NCBI RefSeq assembly: GCF_003046185.1
Contig: NZ_PZZL01000002.1
Span: 1 to 64,000 of the forward strand
Origin: Phreatobacter oligotrophus
GTDB lineage: Bacteria > Pseudomonadota > Alphaproteobacteria > Rhizobiales > Phreatobacteraceae
Direction: 5' to 3'
DNA: 64,000 nt
A program made the position numbers and the translations under genes. Of the stretch, positions 20,617-30,838 are shown one piece after another; position 1 is the first letter of the stretch; each line of letters opens with the position of its first letter. The notes beneath the pieces are model-generated. The model ran no database searches, was not told the DNA's origin, and worked only from the letters and a program-made list of their open reading frames with translations.

Positions 20617-23589
20617 TCAAATCTCCCCGACGATCGCCTCGAAAGCCTTGCGGACCTGCTTCTGCACCTCGGCCAGATGGGCATCGAGGGTGGCGAAGTC
20701 CGGCAGTTCGCCCGCCCGCGCCAGCAGCCGCTTCAGCCCCGGCGAGGCCTTGTTCTTGTCGAAGCCCTCGACGAGGCAGAGCCGGAGGATCTGCGTCAGG
20801 CGCTGGTAGAGCCGGCAGGCATTGCGGAGCACGTCACCCTCGGCCGGTTTCACCAGGCCTGCCGCCGTGGCGCGGTCGAGCACCCGCATCGTGTTGGGAT
20901 CGAGGATCTCGGGATGGCGCGCGCCGTGGACGAGCTGCAGCGCCTGCGCCACGAACTCGATGTCGATCAGCCCGCCGCGCACATATTTCAGGTCCCAGCG
21001 GTCGTCCTCGCCCTTGTCCTCGGCAATGGCGCGGCGCATGTCGACGATGTCGGCGAGGGTCGCCTTGGCCGGCCGCTTGGCCGTGAGCACCTTGCGGATG
21101 GTCTCCGTCACCTCCGGCTCGAAGCCCGGCGATGCCGCGATGACGCGGGCGCGGGTCAGCGCCATGTGCTCCCAGGTCCAGGCTTCCTTCGCCTGGTAGG
21201 CACGGAAGCCCGCCAGATGGGTGGCGACAGGGCCGGAGCGGCCTGACGGACGCAGCCGCAGGTCGACGTCGTAGAGCACGCCCTCGGAGGTCGGCGCCGA
21301 CAGCGCGCTGACGAGGCGCTGGGTGAGACGGGAGAAATAGTGGCTCCCCGATAGCGGCCGCGGCCCGTCGGACGCCGTCTCGTTGGGGTCGTGGTCATAG
21401 AGGAGGATGAGGTCGAGGTCGGAGCCCGCCGTCATCTCCCGGCCACCGAGCTTGCCCATAGCGACGACCGCGGTCCGCATCCCCGGCACCGTGCCGTGGG
21501 CGCTCGCGATCCAGCCGGTGACGGCGTCGTAAAGCGCCTTGATGAGCTGTTCGGCGAGCCGTGCGAAGGCCTGGCCGGCGGCTTCCGCCGAGACGGTGCC
21601 GGCGAGCACGCGGACGCTGGTCAGGAACAGCTGCTCCTGGCCGAAGATGCGGGCGCGGTCGAGCACGTCCTCGGCATCGGCGGCATCGCCGAGCGTGGCG
21701 GCGAGGCGCGCGGCCAGCGCCGCATCGGAGGGCAGTTCGCCGAAGAAGGCTGGCTCCAGCAGCGCGTCGAGCACATGGGCGCGGCGGCCCAGCAGGTCGG
21801 CGAGGCGAGGCGCCGAGCCGAGGATCTGCGAGATGAGCTCCAGCAGGCCCGGATGGGTCCGCAGGATCGCCAGCAGTTCGATCGGCTGGGAATGGCGGCT
21901 GAGCAGCCGGTCGAAGGCGCGCAGGCCGAGATCGGCATCGCCCGAGCGCGAGAGGGCATCGATCAGGGCGGGGGCGAGTTCGGCCACGCGCTCGCGGGCC
22001 TCGCGGGCGCGCAGGCCGCCCGACTTGGCGTTCTGCCAGCCCAGCACGGTGGCAATGGCGGCGGGCGGATCGGTGAAGCCGAGGTCCTTGAGGCTGGCAA
22101 GCGTCGTCGCCTTGGGCGGCTCGGAGGCAAGGTCCAGCGTTCCCTTCACCTCGGCGAGCGGCGGCAGGGTCTCGAAGAGCTTGGCATAGGCCGCCTCGAC
22201 CGGGCGGAGTTCGGCGGTCAGCGCCTCGGCGAAGGCGGCGTGGTCGCGATAGCCGAGGAACTGGGCGATGCGGGTGACGCCCTCGGTGCTCTCAGGCAGC
22301 GAATGGGTCTGCTCGTCCGCGACCATCTGCAGGCGATGTTCGACGCGCCGCAGATAGCGATAGGCCTGTTCGAGGGCGAGGCGCGTCTCCGGCGCCACCC
22401 AGCCCGCCTCGCGCAGGCGCTCCAGCCCGGTGATTGTGTCGCGCACGCGCAGGCTCGCGTTGCGGCCTCCCGCGATGAGCTGCTGGGTCTGGACGAAGAA
22501 CTCGATCTCGCGGATGCCGCCGCGGCCGAGCTTGATGTTGTGCCCCTCGACCGCAACCGCGTCATGGCCGCGGAAGGCGTGGATCTGTCGCTTCATGGCA
22601 TGGACGTCGGCCACCGCCGTGTAGTCGAGATATTTGCGCCAGATGAAGGGCTGCATCTCCTGCAGGAAGGCCTCGCCGGCCGCGATGTCGCCGGCGCAGG
22701 GCCGCGCCTTGATGAAGGCGGAGCGTTCCCAGGTCTGGCCGATCGTCTCGTAATAATGCAGCGCCGCGGGCACCGAGATGGCGACCGCCGTCGCGCCGGG
22801 ATCGGGTCTCAGGCGCAGGTCGGTGCGGAAGACATAGCCGTCGGCGGTGCGCTCCTGGAGGATCTTCACCAGACGCTGGGTCAGGCGCACATAGGCGGGC
22901 TGGGCGTCCTTGCCCGGCGCCATCGGCGCCTTGTCGGGGTCGAAGAAGACGATGAGGTCGATATCGCTGGAATAGTTGAGCTCGAAGGCGCCGTGCTTGC
23001 CCATGGCGAGCACGATGTAGCCGGAGGCGGCCTCGGGGCGCTTCAGATCTGGCGGGGCAAGGGTCCCTGCTTCGGCGAAGTCGCTCATGAGATGCACCAC
23101 GGCCTCGGCGACGGCGAGGTCGGCGGTCTCGGTGAGCGCCCGCGTCACCGTCTCCAGCGGCCAGACATCGCCGATGTCGGCCAAGGCCACCAGCAGCGCC
23201 ACCTCCGAGCGGAAGCGGCGCAGCGCCCGTCCCACCCCCTCGTCGCTGCGCGCCTTGCGGCAGGCGGCGACCGCCTCGGCCTTCAGCCGGGCGAAGCAGG
23301 CATCCGGGTCCTCGGCCAGCAGCGCCAGCAGATGGGCGGGGTGGTGGGTGGCGATCCCCGCCAGGAAGGGTGAGTGGACGAGGATACCCGCGACCAGGGC
23401 GCGGACCTTCGGCGCCTTCAGGAGGCTGGCCAAGCCCTCACGCACGGCCGCGTCCTCAACGCCGTCGAGGAAGGCGGCGATGCGCTTCGCAGCGCTCTCG
23501 CCCTTCGGCAGGACGGGCGCCGCCTTCAGCCGCGCGGCAAGGCCGGGCGGCGTCGAATCATCAGGTCTTAATCGCGGCACGCGGGTCAT
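20617..23589 (-). CDS. glnE: Bifunctional glutamine synthetase adenylyltransferase/deadenylase
   Basis: This 990-residue protein controls glutamine synthetase by adding or removing AMP in response to PII and glutamine. Two nucleotidyltransferase modules are visible: the N-terminal deadenylase with NYSSDIDLIVFFD and the C-terminal adenylyltransferase with GSDLDLILLYDHD. GKHGAFELNYSSDID and GGLIDIEFVAQALQL are family hallmarks. Length matches the family. It overlaps the 3' end of the upstream kinase gene by 29 bases, indicating co-transcription with the two-component system and possibly degP. Confidence 0.96.
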   Translation of the reverse strand: MTRVPRLRPDDSTPPGLAARLKAAPVLPKGESAAKRIAAFLDGVEDAAVREGLASLLKAPKVRALVAGILVHSPFLAGIATHHPAHLLALLAEDPDACFARLKAEAVAACRKARSDEGVGRALRRFRSEVALLVALADIGDVWPLETVTRALTETADLAVAEAVVHLMSDFAEAGTLAPPDLKRPEAASGYIVLAMGKHGAFELNYSSDIDLIVFFDPDKAPMAPGKDAQPAYVRLTQRLVKILQERTADGYVFRTDLRLRPDPGATAVAISVPAALHYYETIGQTWERSAFIKARPCAGDIAAGEAFLQEMQPFIWRKYLDYTAVADVHAMKRQIHAFRGHDAVAVEGHNIKLGRGGIREIEFFVQTQQLIAGGRNASLRVRDTITGLERLREAGWVAPETRLALEQAYRYLRRVEHRLQMVADEQTHSLPESTEGVTRIAQFLGYRDHAAFAEALTAELRPVEAAYAKLFETLPPLAEVKGTLDLASEPPKATTLASLKDLGFTDPPAAIATVLGWQNAKSGGLRAREARERVAELAPALIDALSRSGDADLGLRAFDRLLSRHSQPIELLAILRTHPGLLELISQILGSAPRLADLLGRRAHVLDALLEPAFFGELPSDAALAARLAATLGDAADAEDVLDRARIFGQEQLFLTSVRVLAGTVSAEAAGQAFARLAEQLIKALYDAVTGWIASAHGTVPGMRTAVVAMGKLGGREMTAGSDLDLILLYDHDPNETASDGPRPLSGSHYFSRLTQRLVSALSAPTSEGVLYDVDLRLRPSGRSGPVATHLAGFRAYQAKEAWTWEHMALTRARVIAASPGFEPEVTETIRKVLTAKRPAKATLADIVDMRRAIAEDKGEDDRWDLKYVRGGLIDIEFVAQALQLVHGARHPEILDPNTMRVLDRATAAGLVKPAEGDVLRNACRLYQRLTQILRLCLVEGFDKNKASPGLKRLLARAGELPDFATLDAHLAEVQKQVRKAFEAIVGEI

Positions 23590-25018
23590 CGGCCGACCTT
23601 GGCAGACGCAGCGTGACCTTCAAACCCGGCTGATTGTCACCGAGGGCGATGGAGCCGCCATGGAGGCGCGCCACCGCCGCCGCCAGCGACAGTCCGAGGC
23701 CCGATCCGGGGCGCGAACGGCTGGTCTCCAGCCGCACGAAACGGTCGAGCACCCGGCCGCGATCGGCATCGGCGATGCCGGGGCCGCGGTCGGCGACGGT
23801 AAGCACGGCCTCCGTCCCCTCCGCCGCGACGGTGACCGTGACCTCGCCCGCCTGGCCCTCGACGCGGCCATATTTCACGGCGTTGTCGACGAGATTGGCG
23901 ATGACCTGGCTGAGCAGTTCGCGGCTGCCGGTGACCGGCATGGGCCCGGCGGCGACTGTAAGCGTGACGCCCGCCTCATCGGCGACGGGCTCGTAGAGTT
24001 CGCCGACGCCGCGGGCGATCTCGCCGAGGTCCACCGGCCCCATGCCCTCGCGCTGGTTGCCGGCTTCGGCGCGGGCGATCATCAGCAGGGCGTTGAAGGT
24101 GCGGATGAGCCCGTCGGATTCCTCGATGATGCCGGTGAGAGCCGTGCGATAAGCCTCGTCGGAGGCCTCGCCGCGCAGGGCCTCCTCCGCCTTGTTGCGC
24201 AGGCGGGTCAGCGGCGTCTTGAGGTCGTGGGCGATGTTGTCGGAGACCTCTTTCATGCCGGCCATCAGCGCCTCGATGCGGCCGAGCATGTCATTGACCG
24301 AGCCGGCAAGGCGGTCGAGCTCGTCCCGCGAGCCGCCGGTCGGCAGGCGCCCGGTGAGGTCGCCATCCATGATGCGGCGGGACATGTCGGTCATGGCGTC
24401 GACGCGCTTCAGGACACGCCGCGTGACGAAATAGGCGCCGAGCAGGCCAAGCACCAGCGCGACGAGCAGCGACATGCGAAAGCCGCGGCCAAAGATGTCG
24501 CGCATCCGGTCGCGGTCCTCGAGGTCGCGGCCGACGAGAAGGCGGAAATTGCCGGGAAGTCCGAAGACCTGGGCGATGGCGCGGTGCGGCCGGTCGGTGG
24601 CGCTCTCGCCGGCGCGGCGATAGTCGGTCTCGATCCAGCCCGGACGGCCGAGGGTGCCCGATGGCAGGTCGCCGATATTCCCGGCAATGGGCACGCCGGA
24701 GAAGGTGGCGACGAGATAGAGCGAGGCGCCGGGCCGGTTGCCGCGCTCCTCCACCACGTCGACGAGCCGGCGGATGCCGCCGATGGCATATTGCTCGGCA
24801 AGGCCCCTCACCTCGGCGGTAATCGTCTCGGTGAGCTGGTCGGTGAGCTGGCGCTGGGTGGCAAAGCCCAGCCAGCCGATGACGAAGCCGGCGAAGAGGA
24901 CGAAGATGAAAAGATAGGCCGCGATGATCTTGAAGGCGGTCGTCGACAGCAGCGACCGCATGCCGGACAGGCGCCGCCGGATGGGTCCGGCGGGCCGCGG
25001 AGGGGCCGCCGCCGTCAC
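23561..25018 (-). CDS. HAMP sensor histidine kinase
   Basis: A 485-residue membrane sensor. Helices lie near 25-45 (TAFKIIAAYLFIFVLFAGFVIG) and 180-200, with a periplasmic domain between. HAMP covers about 200-255, HisKA carries His264 in NIAHDLKTPLTRLRNKA, and the ATPase domain shows DRGPGI and GSGLGLSLAAAVARLHGG. The GTG at 25018 overlaps the regulator's TGA (GTGA), implying coupled translation. No ATG lies suitably upstream without invading the regulator gene. The signal is unknown; neighbouring degP hints at envelope stress. Confidence 0.88.
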   Translation of the reverse strand: MTAAAPPRPAGPIRRRLSGMRSLLSTTAFKIIAAYLFIFVLFAGFVIGWLGFATQRQLTDQLTETITAEVRGLAEQYAIGGIRRLVDVVEERGNRPGASLYLVATFSGVPIAGNIGDLPSGTLGRPGWIETDYRRAGESATDRPHRAIAQVFGLPGNFRLLVGRDLEDRDRMRDIFGRGFRMSLLVALVLGLLGAYFVTRRVLKRVDAMTDMSRRIMDGDLTGRLPTGGSRDELDRLAGSVNDMLGRIEALMAGMKEVSDNIAHDLKTPLTRLRNKAEEALRGEASDEAYRTALTGIIEESDGLIRTFNALLMIARAEAGNQREGMGPVDLGEIARGVGELYEPVADEAGVTLTVAAGPMPVTGSRELLSQVIANLVDNAVKYGRVEGQAGEVTVTVAAEGTEAVLTVADRGPGIADADRGRVLDRFVRLETSRSRPGSGLGLSLAAAVARLHGGSIALGDNQPGLKVTLRLPRSADDPRAAIKT

Positions 25019-25698
25019 GGGCGCACCGTATATCCGGCGCCGCGGATGGTGTGGATCAGCGGCCGCTCGAAGCCCTTGTCGATCTTGGACCTCAGCCGCG
25101 AGACATGGACGTCGATGACGTTGGTCTGCGGATCGAAGTGATAGTCCCACACGTGCTCCAGCAGCATGGTGCGGGTCACCACCTGCCCGGCATTCTTCAT
25201 CAGGTATTCGAGCAGGCGGAACTCGCGCGGCTGGAGGATGATGTCCTCGCCGCCGCGGCTGACGCGATGCGACAGGCGGTCGAGCTCGAGATCGGCGACG
25301 CGATAGACGGTCTCCGGCGCGCCGGCGGAGGAGCGGCGGCGGGCGAGCACCTCGACGCGGGCGAGCAGCTCGGAGAAGGAATAGGGCTTCGGCAGGTAGT
25401 CGTCGCCGCCGGCGCGCAGGCCCTTCACGCGGTCATCGACCTGGCCGAGCGCGGAGAGGATGAGCACGGGCGTCTCGCGGCCCGCGGCGCGCAGCTCGCC
25501 GATGACGGAGAGGCCGTCCTTCTTCGGCAGCATGCGATCGACGATGAGCACGTCGTAGGGGCCGTCCAGCGCCATGGCGAGGCCATCCTCGCCATCGGCG
25601 GCGTGGTCGGCCACATGCCCGGCCTCGCGGAAGGCTTTGGTGAGATAGGACGCGGCTTCGCGGTCGTCCTCGATGATCAGGATGCGCATGGTCGGCAT
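25015..25698 (-). CDS. OmpR-family response regulator
   Basis: This 227-residue protein has a receiver domain (acidic pocket Glu10, Asp11, Asp12, phospho-acceptor Asp54 in LIVDRMLP, Lys in KPYSF) and a winged-helix DNA-binding domain ending HTIRGAGYTVRP. It is the partner of the kinase encoded directly downstream, to which it is translationally coupled. The start may be 25698 (MPTMRIL) or 25689 (MRILIIEDD); neither has a strong ribosome-binding site. Targets are unknown. Confidence 0.92.
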   Translation of the reverse strand: MPTMRILIIEDDREAASYLTKAFREAGHVADHAADGEDGLAMALDGPYDVLIVDRMLPKKDGLSVIGELRAAGRETPVLILSALGQVDDRVKGLRAGGDDYLPKPYSFSELLARVEVLARRRSSAGAPETVYRVADLELDRLSHRVSRGGEDIILQPREFRLLEYLMKNAGQVVTRTMLLEHVWDYHFDPQTNVIDVHVSRLRSKIDKGFERPLIHTIRGAGYTVRP

Positions 25699-25752
25699 GT
25701 TACACGGCCCCTCGGGCGCTTTGCGAGACGGCGATGCGGCTCACGGCCACGC

Positions 25753-25789
25753 AAAAACGGGGCGGCCGGCATGGTGACCGACCGCCCCG
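25753..25789 (-). terminator. Rho-independent terminator after degP
   Basis: Read on the minus strand, CGGGGCGG (25789-25782) pairs with CCGCCCCG (25765-25758) and is followed by TTTTT. It lies about 100 bases past the degP stop and upstream of the response regulator, so degP and the regulator are probably separate transcripts in part. Confidence 0.7.
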
Positions 25790-25892
25790 CGCGAGAGGAT
25801 CCCGGCAGCGGGGGGCGACTGGGGTTGCCACCGGGATCCCTCGTGAGTGGCGGCCGGCGCCGAAAAGGTTCGACGCCGGCGGGAGAAAATCG

Positions 25893-27431
25893 TCAGCCCG
25901 GATCAAGCGGGATGGCGACGAAGCGCTGGCCCTCGCCAGAGCGCAGGCGGATCAGCGCGGAGCGGCGTCCGTCGGCGCGGGCGGCGCCGAGGGCCTCCCG
26001 CACGTCGCGGAGCGAGGACACCGAGCGGCCCGCGACGTCGAGGATGACGTCGCCCGGACGGATGCCGCGCTGGGCGGCGGGACCGCTGGGATCGACCTCC
26101 GTCACGACCAGGCCCTGGCCGCGCCCGGCCGGCTCGACCGAGAGGCCGAGGCGCGGGCCGGTCGGATTGGCCTCGGGGGCGGCATCCGAGCGGCGATCGC
26201 GGCGGCCGTCCTGGAGGGCGGCCATCTGGCCCTCGCCCGGCAGGCGGCCGAGGGTGAGGCCGACATTGCGCTCGGCGCCGTCACGGATGACGCCGAGGCG
26301 CACCGTGGTGCCGGGACGGGCCGCGCCGATGCGGCGGGTGAGTTCCCGGGCGTCCTTCACCGGCTGGCCGTCGACCGAGACGATGACGTCGGAGGGCTTC
26401 AGGTCGCTGGCGGCGGCCGGGCTGCCCGGCTGGATGCCGGCGACGAGCGCACCTTCCGGCTTGGTCAGCCGCAGGCTCTCGGCGATCTCGGGCGTGAGGC
26501 CCTGAATCTGCACGCCGATCCAGCCGCGCTGGACCGAACCGCCGTCGCGCAGCGCCGCGACGACGTTCTGCGTCGTCTCGGAGGGAATGGCGAAGGCGAT
26601 GCCGACATTGCCGCCCGAGGGCGAGAAGATCGCGGTGTTCACGCCGATCACCTCGCCATTGACGTTGAAGGTCGGGCCGCCGGAATTGCCGCGGTTCACC
26701 GCCGCGTCGATCTGGATGAAATCGTCATAGGGACCGGAGCCGATGTCGCGGCCGCGGGCCGAGACGATGCCGGCGGTCACCGTGCCGCCGAGGCCGAAGG
26801 GATTGCCGACGGCCAGCACCCAGTCGCCGATGCGCGGGGCATTGCGGGCGAAGGCGACGAAGGGGAAGTCACGGCCCTCGGCCTTGAGCAGGGCGAGGTC
26901 GGTACGCTCGTCGGTGCCGACGACGCGAGCCTTCACGGTGCGGCCGTCATCGAGGACCACGTCGGCCTCGGTCGCGCCGCGGACCACATGGTTGTTGGTG
27001 ACGATGAAGCCATCGGCCGAGATGAAGAAGCCGGAGCCCTGCGACATGGCGCGCGGGCCGCCGCGCTGCGGGCCCTGGCCGCCGCGGGGGCCGCCGAAGC
27101 GCGGGTCGTTGCGGAACTGCTCGCCGAAGCGGCGCATGAAGCGCTCCATGTCGCCGTTCTCGTCCTCGCCCATGCCCGGCAGCTCGCGATAGTTCATCGC
27201 CTGCGGGGCGGCCTGGGTGACGCGGACGGAGACGACGGCGGGCTTCACCCGCTCGACGACATCGGCGAAGGACATGGGCGCGGTCTGGACGCCCTGGGCG
27301 GTGGCGCTCGCGACGAAGGGCGCGCGGGCGGGCTGCCAGGCGACGATGCCGGCGCCGACGGCGGCGATGGCGACGGTGCCGAGCAGGGCGGCACGGATGC
27401 GGGCGCCGGGGGTCTTGGTGGGGGATGTCAT
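25893..27431 (-). CDS. degP: Do-family periplasmic serine protease DegP/HtrA
   Basis: This 512-residue envelope protease/chaperone has an N-terminal hydrophobic anchor or signal (13-31), a trypsin-like domain with triad His148 (TNNHVV), Asp178 (TDLALLK) and Ser250 (GNSGGP), then two PDZ domains (about 300-390 and 415-505). The loop at 105-130 is Gly/Arg/Gln-rich. It degrades or refolds misfolded periplasmic proteins. Gene order ccmH, degP, two-component pair, glnE is the rhizobial arrangement as I recall it. Confidence 0.94.
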   Translation of the reverse strand: MTSPTKTPGARIRAALLGTVAIAAVGAGIVAWQPARAPFVASATAQGVQTAPMSFADVVERVKPAVVSVRVTQAAPQAMNYRELPGMGEDENGDMERFMRRFGEQFRNDPRFGGPRGGQGPQRGGPRAMSQGSGFFISADGFIVTNNHVVRGATEADVVLDDGRTVKARVVGTDERTDLALLKAEGRDFPFVAFARNAPRIGDWVLAVGNPFGLGGTVTAGIVSARGRDIGSGPYDDFIQIDAAVNRGNSGGPTFNVNGEVIGVNTAIFSPSGGNVGIAFAIPSETTQNVVAALRDGGSVQRGWIGVQIQGLTPEIAESLRLTKPEGALVAGIQPGSPAAASDLKPSDVIVSVDGQPVKDARELTRRIGAARPGTTVRLGVIRDGAERNVGLTLGRLPGEGQMAALQDGRRDRRSDAAPEANPTGPRLGLSVEPAGRGQGLVVTEVDPSGPAAQRGIRPGDVILDVAGRSVSSLRDVREALGAARADGRRSALIRLRSGEGQRFVAIPLDPG

Positions 27432-27637
27432 GCGACAGTCTCCGTGGGGGGAAGCCGGGACACGGGATTGCGTCCGTGTATGGCAGCACCATGGAGCAGG
27501 GCAGATTACGCGACCCTGTCGGGCGCATTACATCTTCGTAAGGTGGGGTGGGGGTGGGCGGAAGGGCACCGCCGTCGTTCGGCCGCTAAACTCCGCAGGC
27601 CGGCAGGTCAGGCTCCTCGAGCGCGCCGTTTCCTTGC

Positions 27638-27823
27638 CGTCATCCCCGGCCGAGCGCAGCGAGGGGAAGGGGATCCAGGGGCCGCAGGGCTGAAGGCCGA
27701 AGTCGTGACAAGAGGCCCACTAGGTCTCGCGTTCGGCTCCTGGACCCCCTTCCCTCGGCCTCAAAGCATCGAGCGAACGCAAGATGCGTTCGCATCTCGC
27801 TTTGGGCCTCGCCGGGGGTGACG
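27638..27823. repeat. Long imperfect palindromic repeat upstream of degP
   Basis: The degP-ccmH gap (27432-27861) has no gene. It holds an imperfect inverted repeat whose arms begin GTCATCCCCGGCCGAGCG and end CTCGCCGGGGGTGACG, with internal complementary blocks (GGGGATCCAGGGG against CCTGGACCCCC). This resembles dispersed rhizobial palindromic elements. The degP promoter presumably lies between about 27432 and 27600. Confidence 0.65.
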
Positions 27824-27861
27824 GAGGTGCAACGGAAAGGCCTGCCGCGAAAGACAGGACC

Positions 27862-28344
27862 TCAACCCTCAGCCTTCAACGCCGCGGCGAGCCGCGCCTT
27901 TTCCTCATCGGAGAGCGGCGTGACGCCCGCGGCCGGCGCCACCCGGCGTCGACGCGCGGCGAGCAGCAGATAGAGCCCGCCGCCGGCGAGGAAGATCAGC
28001 GGCGCGCCCCAGAGCACCAGCGTGTGCCAGGCGAAGCGCGGGCGGAGCAGCACGAACTCGCCGTAGCGGGCGACGAGGAAGTCCATCACCTGGGCATCGC
28101 TGTCGCCGGCCTTCAGCCGCTCGCGGACGAGGACGCGCAGGTCGCGGGCGAGCTGGGCGTCGCTGTCGTCGATCGACTGGTTCTGGCAGACGAGGCAGCG
28201 CAGGTCCTGGCTGAGATTGCGGGCGCGCTGCTCCAGCGCCGGATCGGCGAGCCGCTCGCTCGGCAGCACGGCATGGGCCGGCGCGGTGGCGGCCAGCGCC
28301 AGCACCAGCGCGGCAAGGGGCGCGAAGCGCCGCATCGGCCTCAC
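27862..28344 (-). CDS. ccmH: Cytochrome c maturation protein CcmH/CycL
   Basis: This 160-residue membrane-anchored thiol-disulfide protein keeps apocytochrome CxxCH cysteines reduced for haem ligation. It has a signal peptide (about 1-25), the redox motif LRCLVCQNQ with Cys50 and Cys53, and a C-terminal membrane helix (about 107-127). Its ATG overlaps the ccmF stop (ATGA), making it the last gene of ccmI-E-F-H. A basic tail follows the helix. Confidence 0.94.
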   Translation of the reverse strand: MRPMRRFAPLAALVLALAATAPAHAVLPSERLADPALEQRARNLSQDLRCLVCQNQSIDDSDAQLARDLRVLVRERLKAGDSDAQVMDFLVARYGEFVLLRPRFAWHTLVLWGAPLIFLAGGGLYLLLAARRRRVAPAAGVTPLSDEEKARLAAALKAEG

Positions 28345-30326
28345 TCCGCCGCCTGCACGGCCGCCGCACGGCGGGCCGAGGGTTTGGGCGCACCGACGCG
28401 CAGGCGCCGGTCGGAGAGTGACAGCATGCCGCCGAGCATCATCACCAGCGTGCCGATCCAGATGAGCAGCACCATCGGCTTGTAGAAGAAGCGCATGGCG
28501 ATGGAGCCATCGGCGGTGGCGTCGCCCGGCGAGACATAGAGCTGGGAGACGCCGCGGGTCTTCAGCGCGGCCTCGGTCGTCGGCATGTTGCGGGCGGTGT
28601 AGAGGCGCTTCGCCGGTTCCATCGTGCCGACCGGAACGCCGCCCTCGCGCACCTGCAGGCGGGCGACCAGGTCGCGGTAGTTCGGGCCTTGGATCGGCAC
28701 GAGGGCCTGGAGCGTCAGGTCGTAGCCGGCGACCTGGACGCTGTCGCCCGGCCGCATCTGCACGATGGTCTCCTGCTTGTAGGCGGTCTCGCCGACGATC
28801 CCGAGCAGCATGACGCCGACGCCGGCATGGGCCACCGCCGTGCCCCAGGCGGCGCGCGGCAGGCCGCGGGCGCGGGCAAAGCTGACGGACGCGGGAGCGC
28901 GGAAGAGCTGGATGCGCTCGGCGATGTCCACCATGGCGCCGACGACGATGAAGGCGGCGAGGCCGACGAAGAGCGGCGCGAGCACCGGCCCGCCGGTGGT
29001 CACGGCATAGGTCACAACGATGGCGGCGATGCCGACGACGAGGGCGAGCGTCAGGCGCTGCGCCACCGCGAGCAGGTCACCGCGCTTCCAGGCGAGCAGC
29101 GGCCCGAAGGTCATGGCGATGACCAGCGGCACCATGAGCGGCCCGAAGGTCCAGTTGAAGAAGGGCGGGCCGACCGAGATCTTGGCCCCGGTCAGCGTCT
29201 CCAGCGCCAGCGGATAGAGCGTGCCGACGAGGACCGCCGCGCAGGAGGCGGTGAGGAAGAGGTTGTTGAAGACCAGCGCACCCTCGCGCGAGACGGGGGC
29301 GAAGAGCCCGCCCTGCTTGAGGAGCGGCGCGCGCCAGGCATAGAGCGCCAGCGAGCCGCCGATGAAGGCGACGAGGATGGCGAGGATGAAGACGCCGCGC
29401 TCGGGATCCACCGCGAAGGCGTGGACCGAGGTCAGTACGCCGGAGCGGACGAGGAACGTGCCGAGCAGCGAGAGCGAGAAGGTGAGGATGGCGAGCAGCA
29501 CCGTCCAGACCTTCAGCGCCTCGCGCTTTTCCATGACGATGGCGGAGTGGAGCAGCGCCGTGCCGGCGAGCCAGGGCATGAGCGAGGCATTCTCGACCGG
29601 GTCCCAGAACCACCAGCCGCCCCAGCCGAGCTCGTAATAGGCCCAGTAGGAGCCCATGGAGATGCCGGCGGTGAGGAAGATCCAGGCGACCAGCGTCCAG
29701 GGCCTGACCCAGCGGGCCCAGGCGGCGTCGATCTTGCCGTCGATCAGCGCAGCGACGGCGAAGGCGAAGGACATCGAGAAGCCGACATAGCCGAGATAGA
29801 GCAGCGGCGGATGGATCGCGAGGCCGACATCCTGCAGGAGCGGGTTGAGGTCACGGCCCTCGAAGGGGGCGGGCGCGAGCCGGGCGAAGGGGTTGGAGGT
29901 CTTCAGGATGAAGACGAGGAAGGCGACCGTCACCCAGCCCTGCACGGCCAGCACATTGGCCTTCAGCGACAGCGGCAGGTTGCGGCCGAACAGCGCGACG
30001 AGGGCGGAGAACAGGGTGAGGATGACCACCCAGAGGAGCATCGAGCCCTCGTGGTTCCCCCAGACGCCGGAGATCTTGTAGATCAGCGGCTTGGTCGAAT
30101 GGCTGTTGAGATAGACGTTCTCGACCGAGAAATCCGAGACGAGATAGGCGTGGGTCAGGACGGCGAAGGACAGCGTCACGAAGGCGAACTGGCCGAGCGC
30201 CACGGAGGGGGCGGTGGCCATGAGCGTCGCGTCACCCTTGCGGCTCCCCCAGATGGGGACGATCGACTGGATCAGCGCCAGGGCAAGGGCCAGGACGAGG
30301 GCATAGTGACCGATCTCGGGGGACAT
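28341..30326 (-). CDS. ccmF: Haem lyase subunit CcmF/CycK
   Basis: This 661-residue polytopic protein of the cytochrome c haem-lyase complex handles haem delivered by CcmE. The tryptophan-rich [19 protein letters not shown] haem-binding segment is present, with many membrane helices before and after, and the N-terminus [18 protein letters not shown] is typical. The open frame extends upstream, but the ATG at 30326 (TGATG with the ccmE stop) is clearly the start. It is coupled to ccmH downstream by ATGA. Confidence 0.96.
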   Translation of the reverse strand: MSPEIGHYALVLALALALIQSIVPIWGSRKGDATLMATAPSVALGQFAFVTLSFAVLTHAYLVSDFSVENVYLNSHSTKPLIYKISGVWGNHEGSMLLWVVILTLFSALVALFGRNLPLSLKANVLAVQGWVTVAFLVFILKTSNPFARLAPAPFEGRDLNPLLQDVGLAIHPPLLYLGYVGFSMSFAFAVAALIDGKIDAAWARWVRPWTLVAWIFLTAGISMGSYWAYYELGWGGWWFWDPVENASLMPWLAGTALLHSAIVMEKREALKVWTVLLAILTFSLSLLGTFLVRSGVLTSVHAFAVDPERGVFILAILVAFIGGSLALYAWRAPLLKQGGLFAPVSREGALVFNNLFLTASCAAVLVGTLYPLALETLTGAKISVGPPFFNWTFGPLMVPLVIAMTFGPLLAWKRGDLLAVAQRLTLALVVGIAAIVVTYAVTTGGPVLAPLFVGLAAFIVVGAMVDIAERIQLFRAPASVSFARARGLPRAAWGTAVAHAGVGVMLLGIVGETAYKQETIVQMRPGDSVQVAGYDLTLQALVPIQGPNYRDLVARLQVREGGVPVGTMEPAKRLYTARNMPTTEAALKTRGVSQLYVSPGDATADGSIAMRFFYKPMVLLIWIGTLVMMLGGMLSLSDRRLRVGAPKPSARRAAAVQAAE

Positions 30327-30838
30327 CAGCGCTGCCTCGCAGGGGCGTTGGGGTTGGGCGCGGGGTCGCCCGGCTTCCAGTGGCCCTGCCGCTTCAGGCT
30401 GTCGGCCACTTCCTTCGGCATGTAGTTCTCGTCGTGCCGCGCCAGCACGCTGTCGGCGCGGAAGGACCGGTCGGGCCCGAGCACGCCCTCGGTCACGACG
30501 CCCTGCCCCTCGCGGAACAGGTCGGGGAGGATGCCGCGATAGGTGACGGGGATGGTGGTGCGCCCATCGGTCACGGCGAAGGCCACCTCCATGTTCTCGC
30601 CGCGGCGGACCGAGCCGCCCTCGACGAGGCCGCCGAGCCGCATGCGCGTGCCGGGCTGGAGGTTCTTCTCCACCACGTCGGTGGGCGACTGGAACAGGGT
30701 GATGGAGCCCGACAGCGAATAGAGCACGAGGCCGGCGGCGAGGCCGAGCACGCCAAGGGCGAGGCTGATCAGGACCAGCCGGCGTTGCTTGCGCGTCATG
30801 CCGCGGGAGGCGGGCGCGGGCGTGCCGATCGTCGTCAT
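30326..30838 (-). CDS. ccmE: Haem chaperone CcmE/CycJ
   Basis: This 170-residue periplasmic haem chaperone is anchored by one N-terminal helix (about 19-41). The covalent haem-binding His135 and conserved Tyr139 are in [10 protein letters not shown]. The domain is an OB-fold-like barrel ([16 protein letters not shown]). The tail after GHWKPG is Pro/Asn-rich. Four-base overlaps with ccmI (ATGA) and a one-base overlap with ccmF show tight operon structure. Confidence 0.95.
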   Translation of the reverse strand: MTTIGTPAPASRGMTRKQRRLVLISLALGVLGLAAGLVLYSLSGSITLFQSPTDVVEKNLQPGTRMRLGGLVEGGSVRRGENMEVAFAVTDGRTTIPVTYRGILPDLFREGQGVVTEGVLGPDRSFRADSVLARHDENYMPKEVADSLKRQGHWKPGDPAPNPNAPARQR